Positions 20,010 to 32,065 of a DNA stretch of 64,000 nt are shown one piece after another. Numbering within the stretch: position 1 is the stretch's first letter; each line of letters starts with the position of its first letter. The stretch is taken from contig NZ_JACVQF010000101.1 in NCBI RefSeq assembly GCF_014534645.1, positions 62,001-126,000 on the forward strand, read 5' to 3'. The notes under the pieces were generated by a model, which made no database searches, was not told where the DNA came from, and saw nothing but the letters and a program-made list of their open reading frames with translations. The stretch comes from Streptomyces griseicoloratus (lineage in GTDB: Bacteria; Actinomycetota; Actinomycetes; Streptomycetales; Streptomycetaceae). A program made the translations under genes and the position numbers.

Positions 20010-20369
20010 GGGGGCAGTGTGATCGAAATTCACTGACGAGGCCGCTCCGGGCTGCGATGATTGACCTATCCGACCCAAAAGGGCGCCTTCCGTGCGCGGT
20101 CAGTACGATCCGGGCCCCTTGAAAGGTGCCGGGAGGCGACCGGCCTGGTCAGGCCTGCCGCCTCCCGTGGGTATTCAGGAGACGCGCTTCATCACGCTCC
20201 CAGAGATCCCGTGGAGGTGTCCCCGGCGATGAGGGGTCAGTGAACCCGTCACCGCCGATGTCCCCGGACGATCCGGGATCGGTGGTCGGCCTCGTGCTCG
20301 TGGGGTGGGATGCCGCCGATCGGTGGGGGGAGGTGCTGGTCCCGTAGCCGATTGTTCGGCGGACGGAGG
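20010..20369. other. Intergenic, no gene supported
   Basis: 360 bp between the frameshifted lipoprotein and the xylanase 3' end. Apart from the hairpin at 20130-20167 I see no convincing coding frame, repeat or RNA. Confidence 0.4.
20130..20167. terminator. Two-tier hairpin, possible terminator
   Basis: Outer arms 20130-20138 and 20159-20167 (CGGGAGGCG/CGCCTCCCG, perfect) enclose an inner perfect stem GGCCTG/CAGGCC (20142-20147 with 20150-20155). No T-run follows. It could end either the lipoprotein region or the xylanase transcript. Confidence 0.4.
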
Positions 20370-21095
20370 TCAGCCGCTGACCGTGATGTTCGAGCTTCCG
20401 CTGCTCTGGTAACCCTCGGTGGCCATGATCATGTAGTACCTGAACTGGCCCATGTTCATGCCCGCGCGCGCCCAGGCGTCGAAGTGGTTGCCGGTGGTGA
20501 TGGTACCGGAGCCACTGGTCACCTTCGACTGCCGGACGCTCCAGTACTGGTCGAAGGTGCGGGTGCCCTCGACGGAGGGGGCGTTGTACCGCGTCGTCTT
20601 GTAGATGTCGTACGTGCCGCCGTCGCTGTAGACCGTGCCCCTGTGCTCGCCGGTGGGCCGGTAGCTGCCCCAGTTGTCGACGATGTAGTACTCCACCAGC
20701 GGGTTCGACGTCCAGCCGTAGAGGCAGCCGTAGCCGTTGCCCGACGGGTTGAAGTAGCCGGTGTAGCGGACCGTCCTGCGCCCGCCGGTGTTCCACCCCT
20801 TGCCGGCGACGAAGTTGCCGCAGTTGGTCCACCGGGTGCTGTAGCTGCCGCCGCCGTTGAGCGTCATGGAGACGGAGCCGCCGCCGTCGGTCCAGAACGA
20901 GTAGTACATGCCGTCGTAGCCGGTCTGATTGGTGGTGATGGTGGTGGCGGCGTTGGCGGTGCCGGGCAGCAGCAGCCCGGACGCGGTGGCGAGCGCGACG
21001 GTGCCGGCGCCGCCGAGGAAGCCACGTCGGCTCAAGCTGCTGAAGGGAGCGGGGTTCTGCTGGATCGGGTCCTGCTGCGTGCCGTCCTGCTGCAT
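20370..21095 (-). CDS. xlnC: GH11 endo-1,4-beta-xylanase, Tat-exported
   Basis: From the ATG at 21095 (RBS GGGAGGAC) this is a 241-residue protein closely matching Streptomyces XlnC, including its first residues [11 protein letters not shown] twin-arginine signal SRRGFLGG at 22-29 leads to cleavage after ANA at residue 49. The rest is one GH11 beta-jelly-roll with nucleophile E135 ([10 protein letters not shown]) and acid/base E227 ([10 protein letters not shown]). No carbohydrate-binding module. It cuts internal xylan bonds outside the cell after folding and export by Tat. Tandem CGAAAG half-sites and a CGAAACTTTCG palindrome upstream suggest xylan-specific control. Confidence 0.93.
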   Translation of the reverse strand: MQQDGTQQDPIQQNPAPFSSLSRRGFLGGAGTVALATASGLLLPGTANAATTITTNQTGYDGMYYSFWTDGGGSVSMTLNGGGSYSTRWTNCGNFVAGKGWNTGGRRTVRYTGYFNPSGNGYGCLYGWTSNPLVEYYIVDNWGSYRPTGEHRGTVYSDGGTYDIYKTTRYNAPSVEGTRTFDQYWSVRQSKVTSGSGTITTGNHFDAWARAGMNMGQFRYYMIMATEGYQSSGSSNITVSG

Positions 21096-21499
21096 GCGTC
21101 CTCCCGATGAAGGCTGGTGGGGGGCGGGCGGCTTCTGCCGCCCGCGGCCTTGCATGGAACACGGTGGAACACGGCGGGGGTCGCCCGTCGTCGTGCCGCA
21201 ACGACCCTGCCGTTCGGTTGGCCACAGTTTTCGTAGAGCGCCATGACCCTGTCAACACTTTCGACGACCTTTCGGAAACACTTCTTTAACCAGAAGAGGT
21301 CTTGGCGAATACGTCTTCGCTGGTCAAGCCACCCATCATGCGAACCGTTGCGTGGAGTGGAACGAGACGAGGAAGGGATGTAACGCAAGCATGCGCGCAA
21401 CGTCCGAAACTTTCGAAGACCAACGCCCGTGTCGGCCCCGTCGGCGTACCGTCGCCGTGAACCCCGGCTGCGAATCGACCGGCCGTGACCCGCCGATCC
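21096..21499. promoter_or_regulatory. xlnC upstream region with CGAAAG boxes
   Basis: Non-coding stretch ahead of xlnC. On the minus strand CGAAAG occurs at 21258-21263 and again at 21269-21274, an 11-bp period. A complete palindrome CGAAACTTTCG lies at 21405-21415. Such CGAAA/TTTCG boxes are known upstream of Streptomyces xylanase genes. The left part overlaps the decayed aldo/keto reductase tail. Confidence 0.55.
21405..21415. promoter_or_regulatory. Class A xylan palindrome, copy 1 (CGAAACTTTCG)
   Basis: A perfect 11-bp palindrome around a central C, 310 bp before xlnC. Written as CGAA-N3-TTCG, it shares its form with sites at 24113-24123 and inside 24279-24293 in the same locus. Confidence 0.55.
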
Positions 21500-22166
21500 G
21501 ACTCGCGTCGTCGCCACTGGCCGGCCCACAGCCTCCAGATGTTCCACGGTGCGCGGTCCGGTGATGGACGAGGTGACGCCGGGTGCGCTGGCTGGCGGGG
21601 CTGCTCATGTCGAAGCGAGCCTGGGGGCGCGCCGCGGAGGCGGCGCCCTCAGTGGCGTTCTTGCGGTAGCGGCCGGAGAGCCAGCCGCCGGAGATCGGGC
21701 TGTAGGTGAGGGTGCCCATGCCGTGGCGGCGGACGGTGGGCAGCACGTCCTCCTCGATCCCGCGGACCAGGATGGAGTACGGCGGCAGCCCGGTCACGAA
21801 CCGTTCCAGGTGACGCTCTCGCGAGAACCACTGGGCCTCGACGATCTGGGCGCCGGAGTATGACGACGAGTCGATGTAGCGCCCCTTGCCCTGGTGCTCG
21901 AGAGCGGAGAGAGCACCGAGGTTTTCGGCGACGTCGGTGTCAGGGTCGGCGAGGCGGACCTGGTAGAGGTCGATGTGGTCGGCACCGAGCCACACATCCC
22001 CGCAGCGGCCCTTCAGGGCCTTGGCGACGATCTCCTCCGAGACACCGGCGGAGTACACGTCCGCGGTCTCGACGAAATCGATGCCCGCGTCGAGGGCGCG
22101 GTGGGTGATCCGGAGCGCCACGGTGCGGGCGAGATGGGCAGGCTTGGCGCGTCCGGCGGCGAACAC
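21500..22166 (-). pseudogene. Decayed aldo/keto reductase
   Basis: Recognisable pieces in order: THRALDAGIDFVETADVYSA, DHIDLYQVRLADPDTDVAEN, GKGRYIDSSSYSGAQIVEAQ, YSPISGGWLSGRYRKN, and, in another frame near 21510-21550, PRTMEHLEAVGRP, the usual C-terminal cofactor loop. The segment between KALKGR and DHIDLYQ is deleted (about 40 residues, including the conserved KFHG lysine region), and the C-terminal third is frameshifted and shortened. The first strand is also missing. It cannot encode an active enzyme. Confidence 0.7.
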
Positions 22167-22237
22167 GCCGAAGCGGGGTCCGAACGCCTCGACCCCTTCG
22201 AGGACGGGCCGGGCCGCGGCAACGGCACCGGAAATGG

Positions 22238-22272
22238 GAGGAACCCCGGCCGCTGCACGGCTGGGGTTCCTC
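22238..22272 (-). terminator. Hairpin terminator downstream of abfB
   Basis: Perfect 10-bp arms GAGGAACCCC (22238-22247) and GGGGTTCCTC (22263-22272), extendable by three pairs, about 105 nt past the GH62 stop. No long T-run. Confidence 0.55.
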
Positions 22273-22376
22273 GAGGCGGTGAGTGCCGGTCAGCGGGTGG
22301 TGTCGCCCACGCCGTAAATCGTTCGCCCACACGCCTGCAGACCGCACCACATCACGGTCACCGTGCAGCGGGAAGC

Positions 22377-24080
<1,704 letters not shown>

Positions 24081-24112
24081 TCAATACCCCTCGCATGTGT
24101 CGCTACATAGAC

Positions 24113-24123
24113 CGAAAGCTTCG
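24113..24123. promoter_or_regulatory. Class A palindrome, copy 2 (CGAAAGCTTCG)
   Basis: CGAA and TTCG arms around a 3-bp centre, in the abfB-xlnA intergenic region. Same arrangement as the site upstream of xlnC. Confidence 0.4.
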
Positions 24124-24278
24124 AAGGAGCCGTGCACAAAACGTCGTACGTCACAGCGACAGAACGGCCAAGTCGCACCACCCTTGGCGCCGGAGTGCAG
24201 CGATCTCGCGGACAGCGCCGACACCCGGTGGAGCGCCGGCTGCAGCGACTGGAGGTCACCCCGTCCGCATACCGGAGT

Positions 24279-24293
24279 TCCGAATGTTTCGGA
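24279..24293. promoter_or_regulatory. Class A palindrome, copy 3
   Basis: Perfect arms TCCGAA and TTCGGA around TGT. Its core is again CGAA-N3-TTCG. It lies about 32 bp upstream of the dyad that overlaps the likely xlnA promoter. Confidence 0.5.
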
Positions 24294-24324
24294 CGAGAAA
24301 CGGAAACTTCTTCTGCGAGGAGTA

Positions 24325-24342
24325 TTGACGATTCATCGTCAA
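24325..24342. promoter_or_regulatory. Dyad overlapping a possible -35 box
   Basis: Perfect 7-bp arms TTGACGA/TCGTCAA with a 4-bp loop. The left arm contains TTGACG, a good -35 match, so a bound protein here would block transcription towards xlnA. The distance to the start codon (469 bp) implies a long leader or another promoter downstream. Confidence 0.4.
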
Positions 24343-24376
24343 CACCTCAATCATCCCTGTCTGAGAACCGGCCGCA

Positions 24377-24392
24377 GTTCGAGATATCGAAC
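24377..24392. promoter_or_regulatory. Class B operator, copy 2
   Basis: Perfect arms GTTCGA/TCGAAC with GATA between. It shares GTTCGNNATATCGAAC with the element at 24015-24030 and lies on the xlnA side of the divergent region. Confidence 0.6.
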
Positions 24393-24684
24393 GGCGTCGG
24401 CCCTGGGCAATCTGTGCTGCACGGCAGATCCACGCGCAGCCGCACGACAGATCCGCGCACCAAAGCACCCGCGCCACCCCGTTTCGTTCCGGTGAGGTTC
24501 GCACCAGCGCACCTTGACTCTTCGCGCAATTGGAGAGGTGCGCGACGCCGCATGGCGGTCTCCCGGCTGAGCCGCGATGGAGCTCCCCCATGCCTGTGTC
24601 GAAGCACCGCCGCCGCCCGCCGTACGTCACCCGCCGGCCGAGCGGGTGCTGTCCGTGCCGGTTGAGATCGTCCCGGATCCCTGA

Positions 24685-26241
<1,557 letters not shown>

Positions 26242-26272
26242 TGGGACCTGCCACATTCGAAAGGGTGAATCG

Positions 26273-27640
26273 ATGACGGCCAACGGTGCGGCGTCTCCCG
26301 CCCCTCCAGGAAGACATCGTTGGTGGTCCCGGGTCGCCGCCGTGGTGGCGGCGACCCTCGCGATCGGCATGCTCACCGCGGTGAATCCGGCGCCCGCCGA
26401 GGCGGCGACGGTGGACACCAATGCCTGGTACGTCCTGGTCAACCGCAACAGCGGAAAGGCGCTGGACGTCTCTGGCGCGTCCACCGCCGACGGCGCGCGG
26501 GTCAGCCAGGGGACGCGCCAGGACGGGACCAACCAGCAGTGGCAGTTCGTGGACTCCGGCGGCGGCTTCTACCGCCTCAAGGCCCGGCATTCGGACAAGG
26601 TTCTCGACGTGGCCGGCGCCTCGACCGCAGACGGTGCCGCGATCCAGCAGTGGGCCGACCACAACGGGGCCAACCAGCAGTTCCGCCTGGCCGACTCCGA
26701 CGCGGGCCACGTCCGGCTGATCAACCGCAACAGCGGCAAGGCGGTGGAGGTGCAGGGCGCCTCCACCGCCGACGGCGGCAGCGTCGTCCAGTACACCGAC
26801 TGGGGCGGCGCCAACCAGCAATGGCAGATGATCAAGCTGTCGTCCGGTGGCGGCGGATGCGGCAGCGCCCCGACCCTGGCCAGCGGTACGCACACGATTC
26901 AAAGCGGCGGTAAGAGCCGCAGCTTCATCCTCAGGGTCCCCGCCGACTACGACAACAGCCGCCCCTACCGGCTGATCTTCGCGTTCCACTGGCGGGGCGG
27001 AACCGCCGGCGACGTCGCCTCGGGCGGCACGAGCGGGAACGCCTGGTCCTACTACGGCCAACAGGAACAGTCGAACAACAGCGCGATCCTCGTCGCTCCG
27101 CAGGGCCTCGGCAACGGCTGGGCCAATTCGGGCGGTGAGGACGTCACCTTCGTCGACGACATGATCCGGCGAATCGAGGGCGGCCTCTGCGTCAACCCGG
27201 CACAGCGTTTCGCCACGGGATTCAGCTGGGGCGGCGGTATGAGCTACGCACTCGCATGCAGCCGGGCGAACGTCTTCAGGGCCGTCGCGGTCATATCCGG
27301 CGCCCAGATCAGCGGCTGCAGCGGCGGCACCCAGCCGATCGCCTACTTCGGAATCCACGGCATCAGCGACTCCGTCCTCGGCATCGCGCAAGGACGGTCC
27401 CTGCGCGACAAGTTCGTCAGCAACAACGGCTGCACCCCCCAGAGCCCGCGCGAACCCGCACCGGGCAGCCGAACGCACATCACCACGACCTACTCGGGCT
27501 GCCGTGCCGGATACCCGGTCCAATGGGCCGCGTTCGACGGCGGCCACATACCCGGTCCGGTCGACGGCTCCCCCAACGAAAGCGGCGTCGCCACCTGGAC
27601 CAAAGCAGAGATCTGGAGGTTCTTCGCACAGTTCCAGTGA
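26273..27640 (+). CDS. Secreted CE1 esterase (feruloyl/acetylxylan type) with N-terminal CBM13
   Basis: A 455-residue exported protein. A signal peptide ends near AEA at residue 44. A ricin-type CBM13 occupies about 48-190 (NQQW, NQQF, NQQW repeats, the middle one altered). After a glycine-rich linker, an alpha/beta-hydrolase of the CE1/PHB-depolymerase family follows, with S318 in GFSWG, D366 in HGISDSV and H425 in DGGHIPG. Homologues in Streptomyces are feruloyl esterases that free ferulate from arabinoxylan. The ATG at 26273 (RBS GAAAGGG) lies 31 bp after xlnA and a strong terminator follows, so the two form an operon. Feruloyl rather than acetyl specificity is inferred. Confidence 0.85.
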   Translation: MTANGAASPAPPGRHRWWSRVAAVVAATLAIGMLTAVNPAPAEAATVDTNAWYVLVNRNSGKALDVSGASTADGARVSQGTRQDGTNQQWQFVDSGGGFYRLKARHSDKVLDVAGASTADGAAIQQWADHNGANQQFRLADSDAGHVRLINRNSGKAVEVQGASTADGGSVVQYTDWGGANQQWQMIKLSSGGGGCGSAPTLASGTHTIQSGGKSRSFILRVPADYDNSRPYRLIFAFHWRGGTAGDVASGGTSGNAWSYYGQQEQSNNSAILVAPQGLGNGWANSGGEDVTFVDDMIRRIEGGLCVNPAQRFATGFSWGGGMSYALACSRANVFRAVAVISGAQISGCSGGTQPIAYFGIHGISDSVLGIAQGRSLRDKFVSNNGCTPQSPREPAPGSRTHITTTYSGCRAGYPVQWAAFDGGHIPGPVDGSPNESGVATWTKAEIWRFFAQFQ

Positions 27641-27652
27641 CACACCCGCACC

Positions 27653-27689
27653 ACGGGGTGGAGCCAGGGTGATCCCGGCTCCACCCCGT
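27653..27689 (+). terminator. Strong hairpin terminator of the xlnA-esterase operon
   Basis: Perfect 13-bp arms (27653-27665 with 27677-27689, ACGGGGTGGAGCC and its complement) and an 11-nt loop, starting 12 nt after the esterase stop. Confidence 0.85.
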
Positions 27690-27771
27690 CGACGCCCATG
27701 CCAGTCCGAAGGACGGAGAGGCCTGTCGGGAGAGAAGAACACGTCGCGGAGGGAGGTCTCGCCCCGCCCGG

Positions 27772-27915
27772 TTCACGACCTCGCAGGCCGCCACGGCCTT
27801 CGCAATGATCCGCGGAGGCCACATCGACACCGCCGTCCTCTGCGCCACGCAGGTCTCGGCAGATGGTGACCTTGCCAACTGGGAGGAAGTCCGCAGAGAG
27901 ATATTGCCGACGTGA
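27772..27915 (+). pseudogene. Fragment of PcaJ, 3-oxoadipate CoA-transferase subunit B
   Basis: The frame reads [20 protein letters not shown] followed by [10 protein letters not shown]. This is the conserved block of beta-ketoadipate/3-oxoacid CoA-transferase B subunits (expected [20 protein letters not shown] and GDLANW). It ends prematurely at 27915, where IPGKMVKGMGGAMDLV should follow, and no start or N-terminal half is visible. It is a short relic of a protocatechuate pathway gene. Confidence 0.7.
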
Positions 27916-28298
27916 GGTGCAGGTGAGAGCGACCGCACCGTGCCCTCATCCAGCGCGACGTCTCCACCACCTCCAGTCCCGCGCTCAACGACTGACCCGC
28001 GCGTACGCGGCCTGGTCACTTCTCCGAGGGCCGACGAGCCCTCGGCGCTCAGGACGTCGGCCATGCGACAACGACCGAGCGAGCGTCATGACGCCCCGTC
28101 AAAATCAGCGTCGAACGAGAGTCAAGACGTTCCCCAGCCGTCCCTCACAAAGATGAGACGGACCGCTCCCACCCTGCGCCGGTGCGCGAAGCCGCAGGTG
28201 ACACACGTGGCGGGAACCTGCGACACCCTCCACACGGTGGAGACCCGGAAACAGGTCGACTCGACTCGTCATCATCGACCTGGCCACAAAGCAGCAGG
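27916..28298. other. Intergenic, no gene supported
   Basis: 383 bp between the PcaJ relic and the methyltransferase gene. Lower in coding character than its neighbours; no hairpin, repeat or homologous frame that I can support. Confidence 0.4.
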
Positions 28299-29627
28299 TC
28301 AGGAGCCCTTCTGCGCGGGCTCCAAAATCGCCACGCACTCCACGTGATGCGTCATCGGGAACAGATCGAACACCCGCAGCGTCCGCACCCGGTACCCCCC
28401 GTCCCGGAAGTACCCCAGATCCCGTGCCAGCGCCGCCGGGTCGCAGGCCACGTACGCGATCCTACGGGCGCCCAGCGACGACAGGTGCTCCACCGTCTTG
28501 CGGCCGGCGCCGGCCCGCGGCGGGTCCAGGACGACGATGTCGACCTCGGTGATTCCGGTGCGCGGGAGGACGGATTCGACCTTGCCCTGTTCGATGCGGA
28601 CGCGGTCGAAGCCGGCGAGGTTGTGCCGGGCGTCCTCCACCGCGCGCTTGCCGGACTCGATGCCGAGCACCGCGCCCTTGTCGCCGACCCGGTCGGCCAG
28701 GGCGCCCGCGAAGAGGCCGACGCCGCAGTAGAGGTCGAGCGCCATGTCGCCCTTGCGCGGCAGCAGTCCCTGCATGACCGCCTTCGTCAGCGTGTCCGCC
28801 GCCTTCGGGTGGACCTGCCAGAAGCCGCCGGCGCCGACCCGGTACGTACGGTCGTCCGCCCGCTCGCGGACGAAGGGGCGGCCGTGGACGCGGTGGACGC
28901 CGCCGGACTTCTCGTCGACCCGCATCACCGACACCGGCCGGTCCAGTTCGACGATCGGCAGCCGTGCGCCCGGCCGCGGGGTCAGGATGACCTGTCGGTC
29001 CTGCGAGCCGCTGGCCGCGATCGCCTCGACGGACTCCATGCCGGTCCAGTCCCGGCGCTCGATGCCCAGCTCGCTGACGCCCTCGGCGGCGATCATGCAG
29101 TGGTCGATCCGCTCGACCTCGTGCGAGCGGTGCCGGCGCAGTCCGGCGTGACCCTCGGCGTCCACGGCGTACTGCACCCGCGTACGCCACTGCGGCACCT
29201 GGCCGGCGGGCAGCTTGTCGCCCTCGGCCGGCATCACCGTGCCGTCCCAGCCGGCCTCCTCGGGGGTGAGACCGGCGAGGCGCTTGAGCTGCTCGGCGAC
29301 GACCTCGCCCTTCAGACGGCGCTGGGCGCCCGGCTTGGCGTGCTGCCAGTCGCAGCCGCCGCAGCGGCCGGGGCCGGCGAAGGGGCAGGGAGCCTCGATG
29401 CGGTCCTTCGACGGCTCCAGGATCTCGACGGCGTCCGCGCGCAGGAACCGCGCGCCTTCCTCCCCCTCGGTCACCCGCGCCACGACGCGCTCACCGGGCA
29501 GCGTGTGCCGGACGAACAGCACCTGCCCCTCGGACGTACGGGCGATGCAGTGGCCGCCGTGGGCGACGGGGCCGACCTCGACCTCGTACTCCTCGCCCAC
29601 CAGCGACTTCTTCGGTTCTGCCTGCAT
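28299..29627 (-). CDS. Class I SAM-dependent RNA m5U methyltransferase (TrmA/RlmCD family)
   Basis: A 442-residue RNA uridine-5-methyltransferase. An N-terminal TRAM domain (about 8-70) is followed by the iron-sulphur cysteines C81, C89 and C92 (CPFAGPGRCGGCDWQH) with a fourth probably in HCMIA. The SAM motif is DLYCGVGLFAGAL, and the catalytic nucleophile is C395 in VACDPAALARD, with E430 as likely base. Family members methylate uridines in 23S rRNA or tRNA. Start ATG 29627. It is followed on the same strand by nothing close and preceded by the KimA-like gene 77 bp away, possibly in one transcript. Confidence 0.9.
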   Translation of the reverse strand: MQAEPKKSLVGEEYEVEVGPVAHGGHCIARTSEGQVLFVRHTLPGERVVARVTEGEEGARFLRADAVEILEPSKDRIEAPCPFAGPGRCGGCDWQHAKPGAQRRLKGEVVAEQLKRLAGLTPEEAGWDGTVMPAEGDKLPAGQVPQWRTRVQYAVDAEGHAGLRRHRSHEVERIDHCMIAAEGVSELGIERRDWTGMESVEAIAASGSQDRQVILTPRPGARLPIVELDRPVSVMRVDEKSGGVHRVHGRPFVRERADDRTYRVGAGGFWQVHPKAADTLTKAVMQGLLPRKGDMALDLYCGVGLFAGALADRVGDKGAVLGIESGKRAVEDARHNLAGFDRVRIEQGKVESVLPRTGITEVDIVVLDPPRAGAGRKTVEHLSSLGARRIAYVACDPAALARDLGYFRDGGYRVRTLRVFDLFPMTHHVECVAILEPAQKGS

Positions 29628-29703
29628 GGCGGGGTGACTCCAGTGACGAGAGGGTGATCAGCTGACGGGACGGGTCGCCCAAGAGAGACGACAGCCGACC
29701 AGT

Positions 29704-31767
29704 CTACGTCGACGGCGAGGACTCCTTCGCCCGGTCGGTCTGCGCGGGACCGCGGCGCACCGCGCCGGGAGCGTTCCACTCCTGCCGCTTGCGGGCCCGC
29801 CGCTTGGCCGCCTCGGAGGACTGCAGCTGGTACGGGACCGACGTCACCATGACGCCGGGCGTGAACAGCAGGCGGCCCTTGAGACGGAGCGCGCTCTGGT
29901 TGTGCAGCAGGTGCTCGTACCAGTGACCGACCACGTACTCGGGGATGATCACGGACACGGCGTCGCGCGGGGACTCCTTGCGCAGGCTCTTGACGTACTC
30001 GATGACCGGCCGGGTGATCTCGCGGTAGGGCGAGTCCAGCACCTTCAGCGGTACGTCGATGCCGCGCCGCTCCCACTCCTCGCGCAGCGCCTTGGTCTCC
30101 GCGGGGTCCACGTTGACGCTGAGCGCCTCCAGGCTGTCCGAGCGCAGCAGCTTGGCGTAGGCGAGGGCGCGCAGGGTCGGGCGGTGGATCTTGGAGATCA
30201 GGACGACGGAGTGGACGCGGGAGGGCCGCACGATGTCGTCGCTCGGGGCCTCCTCGGGGTCCTCGGGGGCCGCGATCTCCTCGCTGACGCGGTCGTAGTG
30301 CTTACGGATCGCCGTCATCGTCGCGTAGAAGATGCACATGCCGAGCAGCGCGACCCAGGCGCCGTGGGTGAACTTCGTGGCCAGGACGACGACGAGCACC
30401 AGACCGGTGAAGAAGGCGCCGAAGGTGTTGATGGCCCGGGAGCGGATCATGTGGCGGCGCTTGGCCTGGTCCCGCTCGGTGGCCAGGTGGCGGTTCCAGT
30501 GGCGGACCATGCCGATCTGGCTGAGCGTGAAGGAGACGAACACGCCGACGATGTAGAGCTGGATCAGGCGGGTGGAGTCGGCGCCGTAGATCCACACCAG
30601 GAGCATGGCCGCTCCGGCGAGCAGCACGATGCCGTTGGAGAAGGCCAGGCGGTCGCCACGGGTGTGCAGCTGGCGCGGCAGGTAGCGGTCCTGGGCGAGG
30701 ATCGATCCGAGCAGCGGGAAGCCGTTGTAGGCGGTGTTGGCGGCGAGGAACAGCACGAGGGCGGTGGCCGCGGCCAGCACGATGAACAGGAAGCTGCCCT
30801 TGCCGAACACGGCCTCGGCGACCTGGGAGATCACCGGGTTCTGGACGTAGTCGGCGCCGACCGCGACACCGTTGTGGATCAGGTCGACGGCCGGGTTCTC
30901 GGCCATGCGGACGTTGGTCGCGGCGGCCAGCGCGATGATGCCGCAGAACATGGTGACGGCGAGCAGGCCCATCAGCGCCAGCGTGGTGCCCGCGTTCTTC
31001 GACTTGGGCTTGCGGAACGCGGGGACGCCGTTGGAGATCGCCTCGACGCCGGTGAGGGCGGCGCAGCCGGAGGAGAAGGCCCTCAGCAGGAGGAAGACCA
31101 GCGCGAAACCGGCGAGGCCCTGGTGCTCGGGTTTGATCTCGTAGTCGGCGGTCGGCGCCCTCATGGTGTCGTCGAGGACCAGCCCGCGGAACGCGCCCCA
31201 CACGATCATGATGAAGACGCCCGCGACGAAGACGTACGTCGGGATCGCGAAGAGGGTGCCCGACTCCTTGACCCCGCGCAGGTTCATCAGCGTCAGCAGC
31301 AGGATCACGGCGATCGCGCAGAACACCTTGTGCTCGACGACGAACGGGATCGCGGAGCCGAGGTTCTCGATGCCGGAGGAGATGGAGACCGCGACGGTGA
31401 GGACGTAGTCGACGAGCAGGGCGCTCGCCACCGTGAGCCCGGCCTTGGGGCCGAGGTTGGTGGTGGCCACCTCGTAGTCGCCGCCGCCGCTCGGGTAGGC
31501 GTGCACGTTCTGCCGGTAGGAGGCGACCACGGTGAACATCAGCACGACGACCGCGACGGCGATCCAGGGGCTGAAGTGGTACGCCGACACGCCCGCGATG
31601 GACAGGACCAGCAGGACCTCGCCGGGGGCGTACGCCACGGAGGACAGCGGGTCGGAGGCGAAGACGGGTAGGGCGATGCGCTTCGGCAGGAGGGTTTCCC
31701 CCAGCCGGTCACTGCGCAGTGCGCGCCCGATCAGAATCCGCTTGGGCACGTCGGTCAGTTTGGACAC
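29704..31767 (-). CDS. APC-family transporter, KimA-like potassium importer
   Basis: 687 residues from the GTG at 31767 (VSKLTDVPKRILIGRALRSD). The membrane part (about 25-475) has the APC fold with roughly 12 helices and closely follows Bacillus KimA/YdaO in segments such as ASDPLSSVAYAPGEVLLVLS and LLVDYVLTVAVSISSGIEN. The C-terminal about 150 residues form a soluble USP-like regulatory domain. KimA imports K+ with protons. Two TrkA/RCK genes are divergent from it, and KdpDE is nearby, which supports a potassium role. The longer reading upstream is rejected because the -10 element and start fit a leaderless mRNA. The substrate remains inferred. Confidence 0.8.
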   Translation of the reverse strand: MSKLTDVPKRILIGRALRSDRLGETLLPKRIALPVFASDPLSSVAYAPGEVLLVLSIAGVSAYHFSPWIAVAVVVLMFTVVASYRQNVHAYPSGGGDYEVATTNLGPKAGLTVASALLVDYVLTVAVSISSGIENLGSAIPFVVEHKVFCAIAVILLLTLMNLRGVKESGTLFAIPTYVFVAGVFIMIVWGAFRGLVLDDTMRAPTADYEIKPEHQGLAGFALVFLLLRAFSSGCAALTGVEAISNGVPAFRKPKSKNAGTTLALMGLLAVTMFCGIIALAAATNVRMAENPAVDLIHNGVAVGADYVQNPVISQVAEAVFGKGSFLFIVLAAATALVLFLAANTAYNGFPLLGSILAQDRYLPRQLHTRGDRLAFSNGIVLLAGAAMLLVWIYGADSTRLIQLYIVGVFVSFTLSQIGMVRHWNRHLATERDQAKRRHMIRSRAINTFGAFFTGLVLVVVLATKFTHGAWVALLGMCIFYATMTAIRKHYDRVSEEIAAPEDPEEAPSDDIVRPSRVHSVVLISKIHRPTLRALAYAKLLRSDSLEALSVNVDPAETKALREEWERRGIDVPLKVLDSPYREITRPVIEYVKSLRKESPRDAVSVIIPEYVVGHWYEHLLHNQSALRLKGRLLFTPGVMVTSVPYQLQSSEAAKRRARKRQEWNAPGAVRRGPAQTDRAKESSPST

Positions 31768-31775
31768 AACAGAGG

Positions 31776-31781
31776 ATCGTA
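31776..31781 (-). promoter_or_regulatory. Probable -10 box of a leaderless transcript
   Basis: TACGAT on the minus strand ends 8 nt before the GTG of the KimA-like gene and no ribosome-binding sequence is present. Transcription would therefore begin at or within a base or two of the start codon. Confidence 0.45.
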
Positions 31782-31951
31782 AGCGTTCGAACGGGGGGTC
31801 GCCCACCCGCCACCCCTGATCCGCCCGCCGTCTGCTCTCCGGGTGAATCGCGGAGGCGGTGCGGCTGCGGATTCCGCAGGCTGCGGGGTTCGCATGCCTA
31901 TATGACAAAACGCCGCCCGCTTCCCGGCGGTTGCCGCCCCCTGGAGGTTCC

Positions 31952-32065
31952 ATGCATCTGACCGCGGAGATGATCGGCGGCGCCGCCACGCTCGTCGGCC
32001 TCGGATTCCTGACACTTGCCAGCATCCGCAGCATCGGCCGCCGCCGGTCCTCGGCCGGGGGGTGA
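31952..32065 (+). CDS. Small single-span membrane protein
   Basis: A 37-residue frame starting at an ATG with GGAGG 5 nt upstream: a short N-terminus, one hydrophobic helix (MIGGAATLVGLGFLTLASI) and a basic tail with SIGRRRSS. It lies between the KimA-like gene and the TrkA pair. The good ribosome site and the membrane-span pattern support a real gene. It could be an accessory peptide of a nearby transporter, but nothing in the sequence shows that. Confidence 0.5.
   Translation: MHLTAEMIGGAATLVGLGFLTLASIRSIGRRRSSAGG

Noticed and set aside
19895-20010. Minus-strand text SLTELLWDRFAVLLPERP resembling the start of an IS5-type transposase
   Set aside because: Only about 18 residues look right, the following residues do not, and no inverted repeats are visible; not enough to call a mobile element.
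31768-31951. A c-di-AMP (ydaO-type) riboswitch ahead of the KimA-like gene
   Set aside because: The -10 element lies immediately before the GTG, leaving no leader, and I could not recognise the riboswitch core.
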